From positions 2,046,001 to 2,110,000 of the forward strand of contig NZ_CP118615.1 in assembly GCF_028993575.1 (NCBI RefSeq): a DNA stretch of 64,000 bases. Direction: 5' to 3'. Made by a program: the position numbers and the translations under genes. Shown here in pieces: positions 24,062-31,767 of the stretch (position 1 is its first letter; each line of letters opens with the position of its first letter). The notes below the pieces were generated by a model, which saw nothing but the letters and a program-made list of their open reading frames with translations, was not told where the DNA came from and made no database searches. The DNA comes from Micromonospora cathayae (lineage in GTDB: Bacteria; Actinomycetota; Actinomycetes; Mycobacteriales; Micromonosporaceae).

Positions 24062-24753
24062 CCGCGCTGCTCACCGCAGAGCTGACGAAGATCCGCTCGC
24101 TGCCGGCCGTCTGGATCGCGTGGGCACTCACCGTGGTCTCGAACACGGTGCTCGGCGTCGCCGCCGCTACCGACGTGGTACGGGTCGCCTCTGCGGCTGG
24201 CGAGGTGACCGTCGGTCAGCTCGGCACTCTGATGCTCGCGCCGGTGTACGTGTTCATCGCGATCGCGGTTCTCGCCGCCGGCACCGAGTACCGCGGCGGT
24301 CAGCTGCGGGTCAGCCTGACCGCCGTACCGGACCGCAGCCGATGGTTCGGCGCGAAACTGGCCGTGAGCGCGGCGGTCGCCCTAGCGGCTGCGGTCCCCG
24401 CCGTACTGCCTGGCCTGCTTGTCCGGCACGGCAGCGCAGCCGAGTTCGGCGCCCTGCTGACCGGCTATCTGCTACTGAGCCTGGTCGGTTTCGGCTTCGC
24501 GTTCCTGGCCCGCGCGTTCGTCACCCCACTGGTCGTTCTGGCCGTCCTGCCGATCCTCGTGTCCACCACGGTCGGTGGCCTCGTCCCGAAGGCGACCCGA
24601 ATTCTGCCGCACGAGGCGACGCTCAGCCTGCTCGGTCAGCCCGCCGATCCGGCAACGGCGCTGGGTCGTGGCACCGGGCTGCTGGTGCTTCTCGGTTGGG
24701 CTGCGCTGTTCGTGGGGGGCAGCTGGGTCCTGGTCGTCCGACGCGACACCTGA
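24058..24753 (+). CDS. ABC-2 type permease, second of a pair
   Basis: 231 residues from a GTG at 24058 that overlaps the preceding stop. The start MTALLTAELTKIRSLPAVWIAWAL repeats the ABC-2 permease opening of its neighbour. Six hydrophobic segments follow, including VYVFIAIAVLAAGTEYRGGQL and LLVLLGWAALFVGGSWVLVV at the C-terminus. It probably pairs with the first permease as a heterodimer driven by the shared ATPase. The substrate is unknown; position beside a lasso cluster suggests immunity or export of the peptide. Confidence 0.85.
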   Translation: MTALLTAELTKIRSLPAVWIAWALTVVSNTVLGVAAATDVVRVASAAGEVTVGQLGTLMLAPVYVFIAIAVLAAGTEYRGGQLRVSLTAVPDRSRWFGAKLAVSAAVALAAAVPAVLPGLLVRHGSAAEFGALLTGYLLLSLVGFGFAFLARAFVTPLVVLAVLPILVSTTVGGLVPKATRILPHEATLSLLGQPADPATALGRGTGLLVLLGWAALFVGGSWVLVVRRDT

Positions 24754-24808
24754 CCGGCGCGAATCACGGCAACTCCCGGGCAGGACGATCGACGGCACGA
24801 TCCTTGCG

Positions 24809-25513
24809 TCAACGCGGGTCGCCGAACAGCGGATCAGACCCATGTAGCAGGTGTGAGCGCAACACCACGGTCACGAGGGTGTCGCGACTCGCGCCCTTGG
24901 GCAGCCGCAACTTCTCACTGACGTATCTGATGTGGGCGTCCACGGCCCGCGCGCTGATCGTGTGGTGTCGGGGACGCAGCTTCTCTGCGATCTCCATCGA
25001 CGTCGGGAGTCTCGTGTCGAGCCTCCCGCCGCGCCTGGCGCGGCACAACTCCTGCAACACCGAGTAGTACGTGGCATCCCGGTCGAGCAGCGGCCGCTGC
25101 GAGGCAGCCGTCCGGCAGGCATTGGGCCGCCGCCCGCCCGAGTAGCGCGGTTCGTAGCCGAAAATGGCGATCTTCGGCCCGCCAGGGCTGGCGGTCAGCT
25201 CGATCTGCGCCAGCTCGAACGGTACGGGCACGTTGCAGCGCCCAGGTTCCACGATGATGTACTGGTACCAGTCCTCCATGTCCACGAGGACCATGGGCGC
25301 GTCCTTGGACAAATTGCTGAGCCGGCAGAACTCCCCGTCCACGACGATCTGGCCCGTCACGGCGGGCAGGCCGGTGCCCCGGATCTGCAGGTCCAGCTCG
25401 CACCGGCCACACTGGCACACCCCGAACGTGGCCGCCTGGCCGTCGCCGATGTGCATCTGCTCGCCCGGCTCGCCAACCGTGCCGGGCACCTGCAAAGTAA
25501 TCATCTTGGTCAT
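24809..25513 (-). CDS. FHA-domain-like protein with C-terminal winged-helix domain
   Basis: 234 residues. The N-terminal half (MTKMITLQVPGTVGEPGEQ...GQIVVDGEFCRLSNLSKDAPMVLVDME) has the beta-sandwich pattern of FHA domains, including the L-S-N-L-S motif, a degenerate form of the phosphothreonine-binding S/N residues. Cysteines in CQCGRCELDL are unusual and may bind metal. The C-terminal part DATYYSVLQELCRARRGGRL...SMEIAEKLRPRHHTISARAVDAHIRYVSEKLRL resembles the winged-helix tail seen in actinobacterial FHA regulators. Likely a Ser/Thr-kinase-linked regulator; targets unknown. It converges on the ABC permease gene. Confidence 0.65.
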   Translation of the reverse strand: MTKMITLQVPGTVGEPGEQMHIGDGQAATFGVCQCGRCELDLQIRGTGLPAVTGQIVVDGEFCRLSNLSKDAPMVLVDMEDWYQYIIVEPGRCNVPVPFELAQIELTASPGGPKIAIFGYEPRYSGGRRPNACRTAASQRPLLDRDATYYSVLQELCRARRGGRLDTRLPTSMEIAEKLRPRHHTISARAVDAHIRYVSEKLRLPKGASRDTLVTVVLRSHLLHGSDPLFGDPR

Positions 25514-25992
25514 TGTTCCCCCGTTTGTGCTCCGGCCTGGCGTCCGTGCCTCCTCCGGCTTAGTCGACCATTACGAACGGACGTTGCTTAAACCAGTACG
25601 GCGCGACCTGCGAGCTTCCAGCAGGCGTGATCCAGGGCAGCCAGCGCGGTCCAGGGTGGCCAGGCAGTGGTCTGTACGTACGTTCACCAACGTAGGACAC
25701 GAACCTGTTGCTGACAACGTCATGTACGGGTTGACTGGGGCCGACAATGCGCGCGTGAGCAGGTTGAACAGTCGGACCGCGTTTCCCATGTCGCATTTCT
25801 GATAGCCCTGCATGCAATTTGGATCAGAATCAGGAAGAGACATCTGGTGAGATTGCGGCGCGTGGGGCGGCCGAGATCTTTCTGTGATCGGCGGGTCCCG
25901 GCTTTACCCTGTCGACTCATGCGCGACAGAGTCCGTGGACCGGTCTGTGCCGACATCAGGGCGTTGATCGGGTGGGAGAGGATGTCCGTGCC
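25514..25992. other. Intergenic region, A+T-richer, with a weak minus-strand ORF
   Basis: About 480 bp upstream of the FHA gene. A minus-strand frame ending at 25560 reads RFVSYVGERTYRPLPGHPG and then RWLPWITPAGSSQVAPYWFK; it is rich in aromatic residues and ends RPFVMVD. It has no good ribosome binding site and mixed codon use, so I do not call it a gene. The palindromic TACGTACG lies at about 25675-25682. No other feature is supported. Confidence 0.4.
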
Positions 25993-26490
25993 CTACTCGT
26001 TGACGAGCTGCTCCCGGAGGATGTCCGCGTGCCCACAGTGCTGGGCGAGCTCGCGCAGTACGTGGAGATACACCCACCGCAGCGGGAGCGGGCCCCGTCG
26101 GTTCCCGTGGAGGATGTCGTCCAGGCCCAGGGTCGAGGTCGCCTGGCGTGACGCTTCGCAGGCAGCTCGATGGGCCTGCTGGACGGAGGCGATCGTGTCG
26201 TCGTCATCGAGGATGAACGAATCCTCCGACGCGGCGGGGAGGCCGAGTTCGGTACGCGGCCGACAGGTGACGGCTTCGTCGAACCAGACCTTCTCGACGA
26301 AGGTCGCGTGCTTCACCAGACCCAGCAGCGTGGTCCGGGAGGCCACCAGCGATCGGCGTGCCTGTTCCTCGGTCAGCCCGTTCAGGCAGTCGTTGAGCGC
26401 GTTGCGGTGTTCGTCGAGGAACGCCTCGAACTGGGCCTGGGCGGGCTGTGCGACGACCTGGTCGGCGAAGGTGGGCGGGTAGGAAGGCAT
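25993..26490 (-). CDS. DinB-like (DUF664) protein
   Basis: 165 residues with the four-helix DinB/DUF664 pattern: LDEHRNALNDCLNGLTEEQARRSLVASRTTLLGLVKHATFVEKVWFDEAV then a second half LPLRWVYLHVLRELAQHCGHADILREQL. The three metal-ligand histidines expected for the family are in LVKHATF and AQHCGHADI. Actinobacterial members include mycothiol- or bacillithiol-dependent enzymes, but the substrate here is unknown. The ATG at 26490 gives MPSYPPTFADQVVAQPAQ. It lies 74 bp downstream of the hydrolase gene on the same strand and may be cotranscribed. Confidence 0.88.
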   Translation of the reverse strand: MPSYPPTFADQVVAQPAQAQFEAFLDEHRNALNDCLNGLTEEQARRSLVASRTTLLGLVKHATFVEKVWFDEAVTCRPRTELGLPAASEDSFILDDDDTIASVQQAHRAACEASRQATSTLGLDDILHGNRRGPLPLRWVYLHVLRELAQHCGHADILREQLVNE

Positions 26491-26564
26491 GAGCGCAGCA
26501 TCCCAGACCGCCGCCCCGCAGTGTGACCAGCTGAGCCGTCGCCGACTGTCTGAGGCAGGGAAAT

Positions 26565-27440
26565 CTAGCGGGACGGGATCGTCCGGTAGAAGTCGGCCAG
26601 GGCGGTAGCGAGCTCCTCGGGTGCCTCCTCGGCCATGTGGTGGCCGGAGTCGATGCCGTGGCCGCGTACGTCGTCGGCCCAGTCCCGCCAGATGAGGAGC
26701 GGGTCGCCGTACAGGTCCTGGAGGTCGTCGCCGAGCGACCAGAGTGCCAGGGTGGGGCAGCGCAGCCGGTTGCCGCTGGCCCGGTCCTCCTCCTCGTGCC
26801 GCCGGTCGATGGTCAGGCCGGCCCGGTAGTCCTCCAGCATGGCCCGGACGACCTCGGGTTTTCTGATGGCCGTGAGCCATTCCTGATGGTTCTCGACGCC
26901 CATGGTCCCGGGGTCACCGTGGTACCACCGTGCCGGGTCGGCGTTGATGACCCGTTCCGGAACGTCCGGTTGGGCGAAGAAGAACCAGTGGTACCAGCGG
27001 GTGGCGAACTCGGCGGTGATGCGGGACAGGTGCTCGCTGATCGGTATGCAGTCCAGCAGCGCCACCCCGGTCACCAGGTCGGGGTGGTCGAGGGTGAGGC
27101 GTAGGGCGACGTAGCTGCCCCGGTCGTGGCCGGCGAGGAAGAACCGGTTGTACCCCAGTTCGCCCATCACCGTCACCAGGTCGTCGGCCATGGCCCGCTT
27201 GGAGTGCGCGGCATGGTCCGGGCCGGGGTCGTCCGGCCCTCGCGATCGGCCGTATCCGCGTAGGTCCGGGCAGACGACGCTGAAGCCCCGGGCGACCAGG
27301 AGGGGAGCTACCCGGTGCCAGGTCGCCGACGTCCTGGGGTGCCCGTGCAGGAGCAGCACCGGCGGGCCGTCGCCGCCGTGCCGGAGGACGATGGATGCGT
27401 CACCGGTGTCGATGGTCCGTTCGCGGAACCCGTTGAACAT
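26565..27440 (-). CDS. Alpha/beta hydrolase, haloacetate (fluoroacetate) dehalogenase-like
   Basis: 291 residues. The oxyanion motif is HGHPRTSATWH, and the nucleophile elbow AGHDRGSY carries an aspartate (Asp106) as in haloalkanoate dehalogenases, not serine. The following Arg107, the pair His151-Trp152 in RWYHWFFFAQPDVPERVI, the acid Asp130 and the general base in SGHH (267-268) all match the DehH1/FAcD family. The second carboxylate-binding arginine (R114 in the studied enzyme) is a tyrosine here (Tyr110), so the substrate may differ. The first ATG at 27440 (MFNGFRERTIDTG) was chosen over a TTG at 27479. Confidence 0.85.
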   Translation of the reverse strand: MFNGFRERTIDTGDASIVLRHGGDGPPVLLLHGHPRTSATWHRVAPLLVARGFSVVCPDLRGYGRSRGPDDPGPDHAAHSKRAMADDLVTVMGELGYNRFFLAGHDRGSYVALRLTLDHPDLVTGVALLDCIPISEHLSRITAEFATRWYHWFFFAQPDVPERVINADPARWYHGDPGTMGVENHQEWLTAIRKPEVVRAMLEDYRAGLTIDRRHEEEDRASGNRLRCPTLALWSLGDDLQDLYGDPLLIWRDWADDVRGHGIDSGHHMAEEAPEELATALADFYRTIPSR

Positions 27441-27533
27441 TCCCACACCTGTCCCGGTGTCCCCGTGGAGCGGGTTCAAACCGGGGGTGGCCCCGCGCCC
27501 TGCTCGGCGGCCCGGGCACGGGGCCTGGTGTGG

Positions 27534-27710
27534 TCAGCGGGCCAGGATGCCCACCACCGTCCCGATGCACGCGACGATCGCGGCGATGATGGGGCTGAGC
27601 GCCTTGATGTACGCCAGGATGATCCGGTGCCGTCCCGTCTGGTCGGCCACGGCCTCCTGCTCGTCGTCCGGCGTCTCGAAGTCTGTCCCGTTAGGGGCTA
27701 CAGTCAACAT
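27534..27710 (-). CDS. Small tail-anchored-type membrane protein, 58 residues
   Basis: The ATG at 27710 follows a near-perfect GGAAGGAG site. The protein begins MLTVAPNGTDFETPDDEQ, an acidic cytoplasmic stretch, and ends in one hydrophobic span (IIAAIVACIGTVVGILAR at the C-terminus) preceded by RHRIILAYIKALSP. I do not recognise a family. Small acidic-N, C-terminal-TM proteins are common in Micromonosporaceae. It lies 93 bp upstream of the dehalogenase start on the same strand. Confidence 0.7.
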   Translation of the reverse strand: MLTVAPNGTDFETPDDEQEAVADQTGRHRIILAYIKALSPIIAAIVACIGTVVGILAR

Positions 27711-28100
27711 GACTCCTTCCGTTGCGTGCGGTCGAGTCGAATGCGGCGTCCGGTGCCAGCCGGGCGCCGCCTCTTTTGGGCGGCGCTGAGCCGTTCGACC
27801 GTTAGAGCATCCTCCTGGCGGGGACGTAGCACAAGGGTTGGCTTTTCACTGTCGGCTAGCTGACAGTCGGATGCATCGTACTAAGAAAATTTCGGTGCCA
27901 GGCCTTGCGTTGTGCGAGTTGCCGTGCAACTTCGCGGCGCTAGGTGACCATGGCGCATCCCTGGGTGACGGGTGGTCGGCGGGCGGGTCCAGCCGGGTCC
28001 GGGCCGGTCCAGAGGCGGGTCCGGGCGGGTCCGGGCAGCGTGTCGCCAGGCCACGGTCCGGGTGTGGCCTGGCGGCGGGTCCCTCCGGGAGAGGTACGGG
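27711..28100. other. Intergenic region with hairpin and palindrome
   Basis: About 390 bp without a gene. At 27743-27770 an 11-bp stem (one G-T pair) with a 6-base loop is followed on the plus strand by CTCTTTT, so it looks like a rho-independent terminator for plus-strand or antisense transcripts, though no plus gene precedes it. A 20-bp palindrome follows at 27848-27867. From about 27980 to 28080 the DNA is a run of GGGTCCGG-type microrepeats downstream of the DUF1996 gene. Confidence 0.5.
27848..27867. promoter_or_regulatory. Near-perfect 20-bp palindrome, candidate operator
   Basis: ACTGTCGGCTAGCTGACAGT pairs with itself at 18 of 20 positions. It sits about 140 bp upstream of the 58-residue membrane protein gene in an A+T-richer patch. 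It may be bound by a dimeric regulator; none is encoded nearby that obviously matches. Confidence 0.5.
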
Positions 28101-29129
28101 TTACTGCTGGATCGGGTTCCCGTCGTTGCCGCAGATGTAGCCGGCCACGATGCACCCGTCCACCCGTCGCTTCAGTTCCGCCTCGTTCCAGGCGTTGAAG
28201 AAGTCGCCGTGGAAGGTGTAGCCGGGCGCGTTGGTCACGTTGACCCCGTTCCGGGTGCCGCCCAGGCTGAGCCCGCCACCGGTGACCGGGTAGGTGATGA
28301 GCAACTCCAGCCGGGGCACCGGCACCGGGTGGCTGGCCGGGCAGTACCCGCCCACGCCGCCGATGCCGAACGCCATGTGGCTCTTGTGGTCGGGGCTGTC
28401 CAGGTTCTTCCCGTCCCAGCAGGTCGGGAAGTCGAGGTAGGTCTCCAGCTTCGAGCCGGCCGGGCAGCTCAGGAAGTCCGGGCTGGACTGCGGGTACCCC
28501 CGGCAGGACCAGCGGGCGGCCGGGTTCTGGTCGGGGCTGGTGGCGAGCGCGTTGCCGACCACGATCTTCAGCCCCCGGGGGTGGGGCTTGACGTTCAGCC
28601 GGTCGGTGAGTCCCTGGTAGTAGACCGTGACGTGTTCCGGCGCCTTCGCCACGCCGTTCTGGTACAGCGTCGGCACCCAGTACGCGGAGAGGTCCGCACT
28701 CGGGTTGCAGGTGGTGGTGCCGTTGTCCAGCGATTGCAGGGTGGAGTAGGCGTCGGTCGTCCGGTTGCCGAAGAACTCGTGCATGTGCGAGGCGCCGGCC
28801 TGCCCCCACCGGACGATGGGGTCGTCGAGCGCGCGTCCCTTGCTGGTGCAGTCGGCGCGGAACTCCGAGCCGCGCACCGGTGCGGCGGCCCGGAGTTCCC
28901 GGGCGGCGGCCTCCTGTTCCGGGCTCAGCACGTACGCGTGATCGGCGTGGTCGCCGCCGGCGCCGGCGGCCCGGGTGTCGGCGGTGGCCGCGCGGGCGTC
29001 GACGGTGCCCTGTTCGGCCAGGGAGCCGACCGCGAGCAGGGTGGCCAGGGCCAGGGTCAGCGCGCCGAGCCGGCGCAGGTGCGGACGGCGGGTGGGATCG
29101 GCGCTGCCGCGCCACGGGGTGAGCCGCAT
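28101..29129 (-). CDS. Secreted DUF1996-domain protein
   Basis: 342 residues. The N-terminus has arginines followed by the hydrophobic LGALTLALATLLAVGSLAEQ, a signal peptide with cleavage near DARAATA. The body matches DUF1996: FRADCTSKGRALDDPIV, GASHMHEFFGN, LSAYWVPTLY, WSCRGYP, YLDFPTCWDGKNLDSPDHKSHMAF, CPASHPVPVPRLELLITYPV and a final cysteine pair. The domain is common in fungi and actinomycetes as an extracellular protein of unknown activity, perhaps polysaccharide-related. The ATG at 29129 has an AAGGAGG site. Conserved His and Cys residues are all present. Confidence 0.88.
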   Translation of the reverse strand: MRLTPWRGSADPTRRPHLRRLGALTLALATLLAVGSLAEQGTVDARAATADTRAAGAGGDHADHAYVLSPEQEAAARELRAAAPVRGSEFRADCTSKGRALDDPIVRWGQAGASHMHEFFGNRTTDAYSTLQSLDNGTTTCNPSADLSAYWVPTLYQNGVAKAPEHVTVYYQGLTDRLNVKPHPRGLKIVVGNALATSPDQNPAARWSCRGYPQSSPDFLSCPAGSKLETYLDFPTCWDGKNLDSPDHKSHMAFGIGGVGGYCPASHPVPVPRLELLITYPVTGGGLSLGGTRNGVNVTNAPGYTFHGDFFNAWNEAELKRRVDGCIVAGYICGNDGNPIQQ

Positions 29130-29381
29130 TGTTCCTCCTTGCCCCGGCACGCCGGGGGGCCGACCCGGTCGGGTGGGCCGTTGCGGGGACGGAATCGTGA
29201 GAGCGCTCTCCCTGTCCTTCCTAGCCCGCGACAACGATGTGTGTCAATGGCGGCGATTTCGGGGACCGGAGCGGCGGCGGACGTCCCCACGAATCCGCGC
29301 AAGAGAGCAATCCAGAAGAAGAATCCATGCCGGCCGCGTGACACGGTGCACGGGATTCCACCCGACAGGAGGGGCGTCGCC

Positions 29382-29942
29382 ATGGCACACATCGACCTCG
29401 GAGTCGACGAGAAGATCTTCCCCGGCATCTCGGGCCCGATGCGGTACCGCCCGGAGACGGCCAAGCCCCTCAACGAGCTGGCCGAGGTGCTGCTGCGGGC
29501 CCCGCACTCGCTCACCGCGGGCGAGCGGGAGCTGATCGCGGCATACGTCTCGGGGCTGAACGAGTGCCGGTTCTGCTGCTCCTCGCACTCCGCCTTCGCC
29601 GCCGCCCAACTCGACGAGGGGATGACCCTGGTCGACCAGGTCCGTGCCGACCTGGACAGCGCGCCGGTGTCGGAGAAGCTCCGGGCCCTGCTGCGGATCG
29701 CCGGGGCCGTCCAGCAGAGCGGCCGGAAGGTGACCACCGACATGGTGGAGGCGGCCCGCGCCGAGGGTGCGACCGACCTGGAGATCCACGACACGGTACT
29801 GATCGCTGCCGCGTTCTGCATGTTCAACCGGTACGTCGACGGCCTCGGCACGTTCGCCCCGGACGCCCCGGAGGCGTACGCGCAGGTAGCCGAGCGGATC
29901 ATCACCCACGGCTACGGCAGCTCGGTGACGACCGGAAGCTGA
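29382..29942 (+). CDS. AhpD-like/carboxymuconolactone decarboxylase family protein (peroxidase-related)
   Basis: 186 residues. The CMD domain carries E61-C62-R-F-C65-C66-S-S-H69 (motif CRFCCSSH), the redox CxxC plus histidine of AhpD-type enzymes, and AARAEGATDLEIHDTVLIAAAFCMFNRYVDG, typical of the uncharacterised peroxidase-related subfamily. It is predicted to reduce peroxides or act as a thiol-disulfide partner in the cytoplasm. The ATG at 29382 follows an AGGAGG site; the frame is open far upstream but only as shadow of the DUF1996 gene. A perfect bidirectional hairpin follows. It is transcribed alone. Confidence 0.88.
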   Translation: MAHIDLGVDEKIFPGISGPMRYRPETAKPLNELAEVLLRAPHSLTAGERELIAAYVSGLNECRFCCSSHSAFAAAQLDEGMTLVDQVRADLDSAPVSEKLRALLRIAGAVQQSGRKVTTDMVEAARAEGATDLEIHDTVLIAAAFCMFNRYVDGLGTFAPDAPEAYAQVAERIITHGYGSSVTTGS

Positions 29943-29995
29943 TCGGCCCGTCCCCGGGTCCGGCTGCACCGGCAGACCGCGCTGTCCGCTCCGGC

Positions 29996-30033
29996 GTCCC
30001 ACCCGACCGCCCCGTGCCGGTCGGGTGGGACGG
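29996..30033. terminator. Bidirectional terminator between AhpD-like and clpP genes
   Basis: Perfect 15-bp stem (arms CGTCCCACCCGACCG and its complement) with an 8-base loop between two convergent genes, ending 5 bases before the clpP stop. The length and symmetry fit shared termination in both directions. Confidence 0.88.
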
Positions 30034-30038
30034 AACGG

Positions 30039-30638
30039 TCACGGGGCCGGCAGCTCGGCGGCGTGCGTCAACACCCGGTCGATCAGCCCGTACTCCCGGG
30101 CCTGCTCGGCCGTGAACCAGCGGTCGCGGTCGGAGTCACGCTCGATCTCCGCCACGGTGTGCCCGCTGTGCCGGGCGATCAACTCCTGCATGGTGCGTTT
30201 GACGTGCAACATGTTCTCCGCCTGGATGGTGATGTCGGCGGCGGTGCCGCCCATCCCGCCCGACGGCTGGTGCATCATGATCCGCGAGTGCGGGAGCGCG
30301 TACCGCTTGCCCGCCGCCCCGGCACAGAGCAGGAACTGCCCCATCGACCCCGCGAAGCCGAGGGCCAGCGTCGCCACGTCGTTCCGGACGTACCGCATGG
30401 TGTCGTAGACGGCCATGCCCGCGCTCACCGAACCACCCGGCGAGTTGATGTAGAGGAAGATGTCCCGCTCGCTGTCCTCGGCGGCGAGAAGCAGGATCTG
30501 CGCGCAGATCTGGTTGGCGGAGGCGTCGGTGACCTCGGTGCCGAGGAAGACGATCCGTTCCCGCAGCAGTCGGTCGAAGACCTGGTCACCGAAGGACGGT
30601 TGGCCGCTGTCCAGCATGTGTACCCCGTACCCGATCAT
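30039..30638 (-). CDS. clpP: ATP-dependent Clp protease proteolytic subunit
   Basis: 199 residues, the full length of ClpP. The catalytic triad is Ser98 (GFAGSMGQFLL), His123 (SRIMMHQPSGG) and Asp172 (ERDSDRDRWF). INSPGGSVSAGMAVYDTM contains the oxyanion-loop glycines. It forms tetradecamers that degrade proteins fed by ClpX or ClpC. The signature GFAGSMG differs slightly from the commoner GQAASMG, which suggests one of the additional actinobacterial ClpP paralogues. The ATG at 30638 is used; MLDSGQPSF at 30617 is an alternative. The clgR-like regulator gene lies 155 bp upstream on the same strand, as expected for its control by ClgR. Confidence 0.93.
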   Translation of the reverse strand: MIGYGVHMLDSGQPSFGDQVFDRLLRERIVFLGTEVTDASANQICAQILLLAAEDSERDIFLYINSPGGSVSAGMAVYDTMRYVRNDVATLALGFAGSMGQFLLCAGAAGKRYALPHSRIMMHQPSGGMGGTAADITIQAENMLHVKRTMQELIARHSGHTVAEIERDSDRDRWFTAEQAREYGLIDRVLTHAAELPAP

Positions 30639-30738
30639 GATCTTGCCCTCCCGCGCCGCACACGCCGGCGGACGGTGCTCACCGCCCGGTGGACCGGCTC
30701 GTCCAGCGTGCGCGCGACCGGGGTCGGGGGACGACCGT

Positions 30739-30770
30739 TTCTGCCGCCGGCGAATCTGCCGACGGCAGAA
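30739..30770. promoter_or_regulatory. Inverted repeat between clgR-like and clpP genes
   Basis: 14-base arms (TTCTGCCGCCGGCG and TGCCGACGGCAGAA, 12 of 14 paired) around AATC. It lies about 100 bp upstream of the clpP start and 24 bp downstream of the regulator stop. It could be the terminator of the regulator gene or the operator for clpP; no T-tract follows on the minus strand, which favours an operator or a weak terminator. Confidence 0.55.
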
Positions 30771-30793
30771 CGCGCGTCAGCGCACCGGCCGGC

Positions 30794-31525
30794 TCACCGG
30801 ACGGTGGACAGGGCACCGCCGACGGCGAGCCCGACCCGGTGACCCCCACCGAGGGCCAGCCCGACGTGGTGGCCGCCACCGAGGACGAACCCGACGCGGT
30901 GCTCGCCGTCGAGCCGGCCGCTCCGGTCGGCGGTGAGCATGACCTGGTGACGGTCGACGGACCGCTGCCCGTGGCAGCGCCCCGCCCGGCCGGTCAGGCC
31001 GCGCCGCAGCGCCCGGTGGGTCAGGGTGGGCCGCACCGCCCGGTCGATGGGGTCGTGCCAGCCGGGCCGGAGGGTCCGGCCACCCCGGACGGACCGGTTG
31101 GCCGCGCCCGGGTACGGACGGCGGACGGCCAGGTGGGCGGTCGGGATCCGGTTGGTCGGGGAGGTGCCCCTGGCCGGCGCGGGCCGGACGGCGGCCGGTG
31201 TGGGCCGGGCCCCGGAGACCATCGGGCGGGGGCCGCTGGGCAGGGCCCGCCGACCGGCCGCGACCCGGGGCTGCGGGACCGGGGTACGGGGCTCCAGCCG
31301 GCGCAGGTCGTCGCGGGCCTCTTCGAGCAGGTCGGACAGGCGGATGCCGAGTGCCCGGCAGATCGCCGCCAGCACCTCCGAGGACGCCTCCTTGCGGCCC
31401 CGCTCGACCTCGGACAGGTAGGGCACGGAAACCCCGGCCGCGGCGGCGACCTCGCGCAGCGTACGACCCTGACGGATCCGCAGCCGGCGCAGCACCCCGC
31501 CGATCACTCGTCGCAGCAACGACAT
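30794..31525 (-). CDS. clgR: ClgR-like XRE-family regulator of Clp protease genes
   Basis: 243 residues. The N-terminal Cro/XRE helix-turn-helix [40 protein letters not shown] and [20 protein letters not shown] is the ClgR signature, including [20 protein letters not shown] wording. ClgR activates clpP and clpC genes in actinobacteria and is itself degraded by Clp. The C-terminal 165 residues are low-complexity (PRP, ARP and [14 protein letters not shown] repeats) and much longer than in known ClgR proteins. The ATG at 31525 is in the family position. The extension may be real or reflect an unusual, late stop. Confidence 0.85.
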   Translation of the reverse strand: MSLLRRVIGGVLRRLRIRQGRTLREVAAAAGVSVPYLSEVERGRKEASSEVLAAICRALGIRLSDLLEEARDDLRRLEPRTPVPQPRVAAGRRALPSGPRPMVSGARPTPAAVRPAPARGTSPTNRIPTAHLAVRRPYPGAANRSVRGGRTLRPGWHDPIDRAVRPTLTHRALRRGLTGRAGRCHGQRSVDRHQVMLTADRSGRLDGEHRVGFVLGGGHHVGLALGGGHRVGLAVGGALSTVR

Positions 31526-31767
31526 GCGGCCTCCTCGGGTGGTGCGGTTGGCGACCCTGCCCATTCTGCCGCTTTCCGCCGCTGTGGGCGGCCCCACGCC
31601 ACGACCTCGACGGGGACCGCGCCGTGCGGGCCGGCAGGGACGTCGGTCCGGCCCGGCCGTCCGCATCCACCCCGGCGCGGGCACCTGGCCACCTGCGCGG
31701 CCGACCTGCCTGGTAACCGCTATGTTGTGCACGTGCAGGCGGCAGCGGAGGCGGGACAGGAGCGGCA

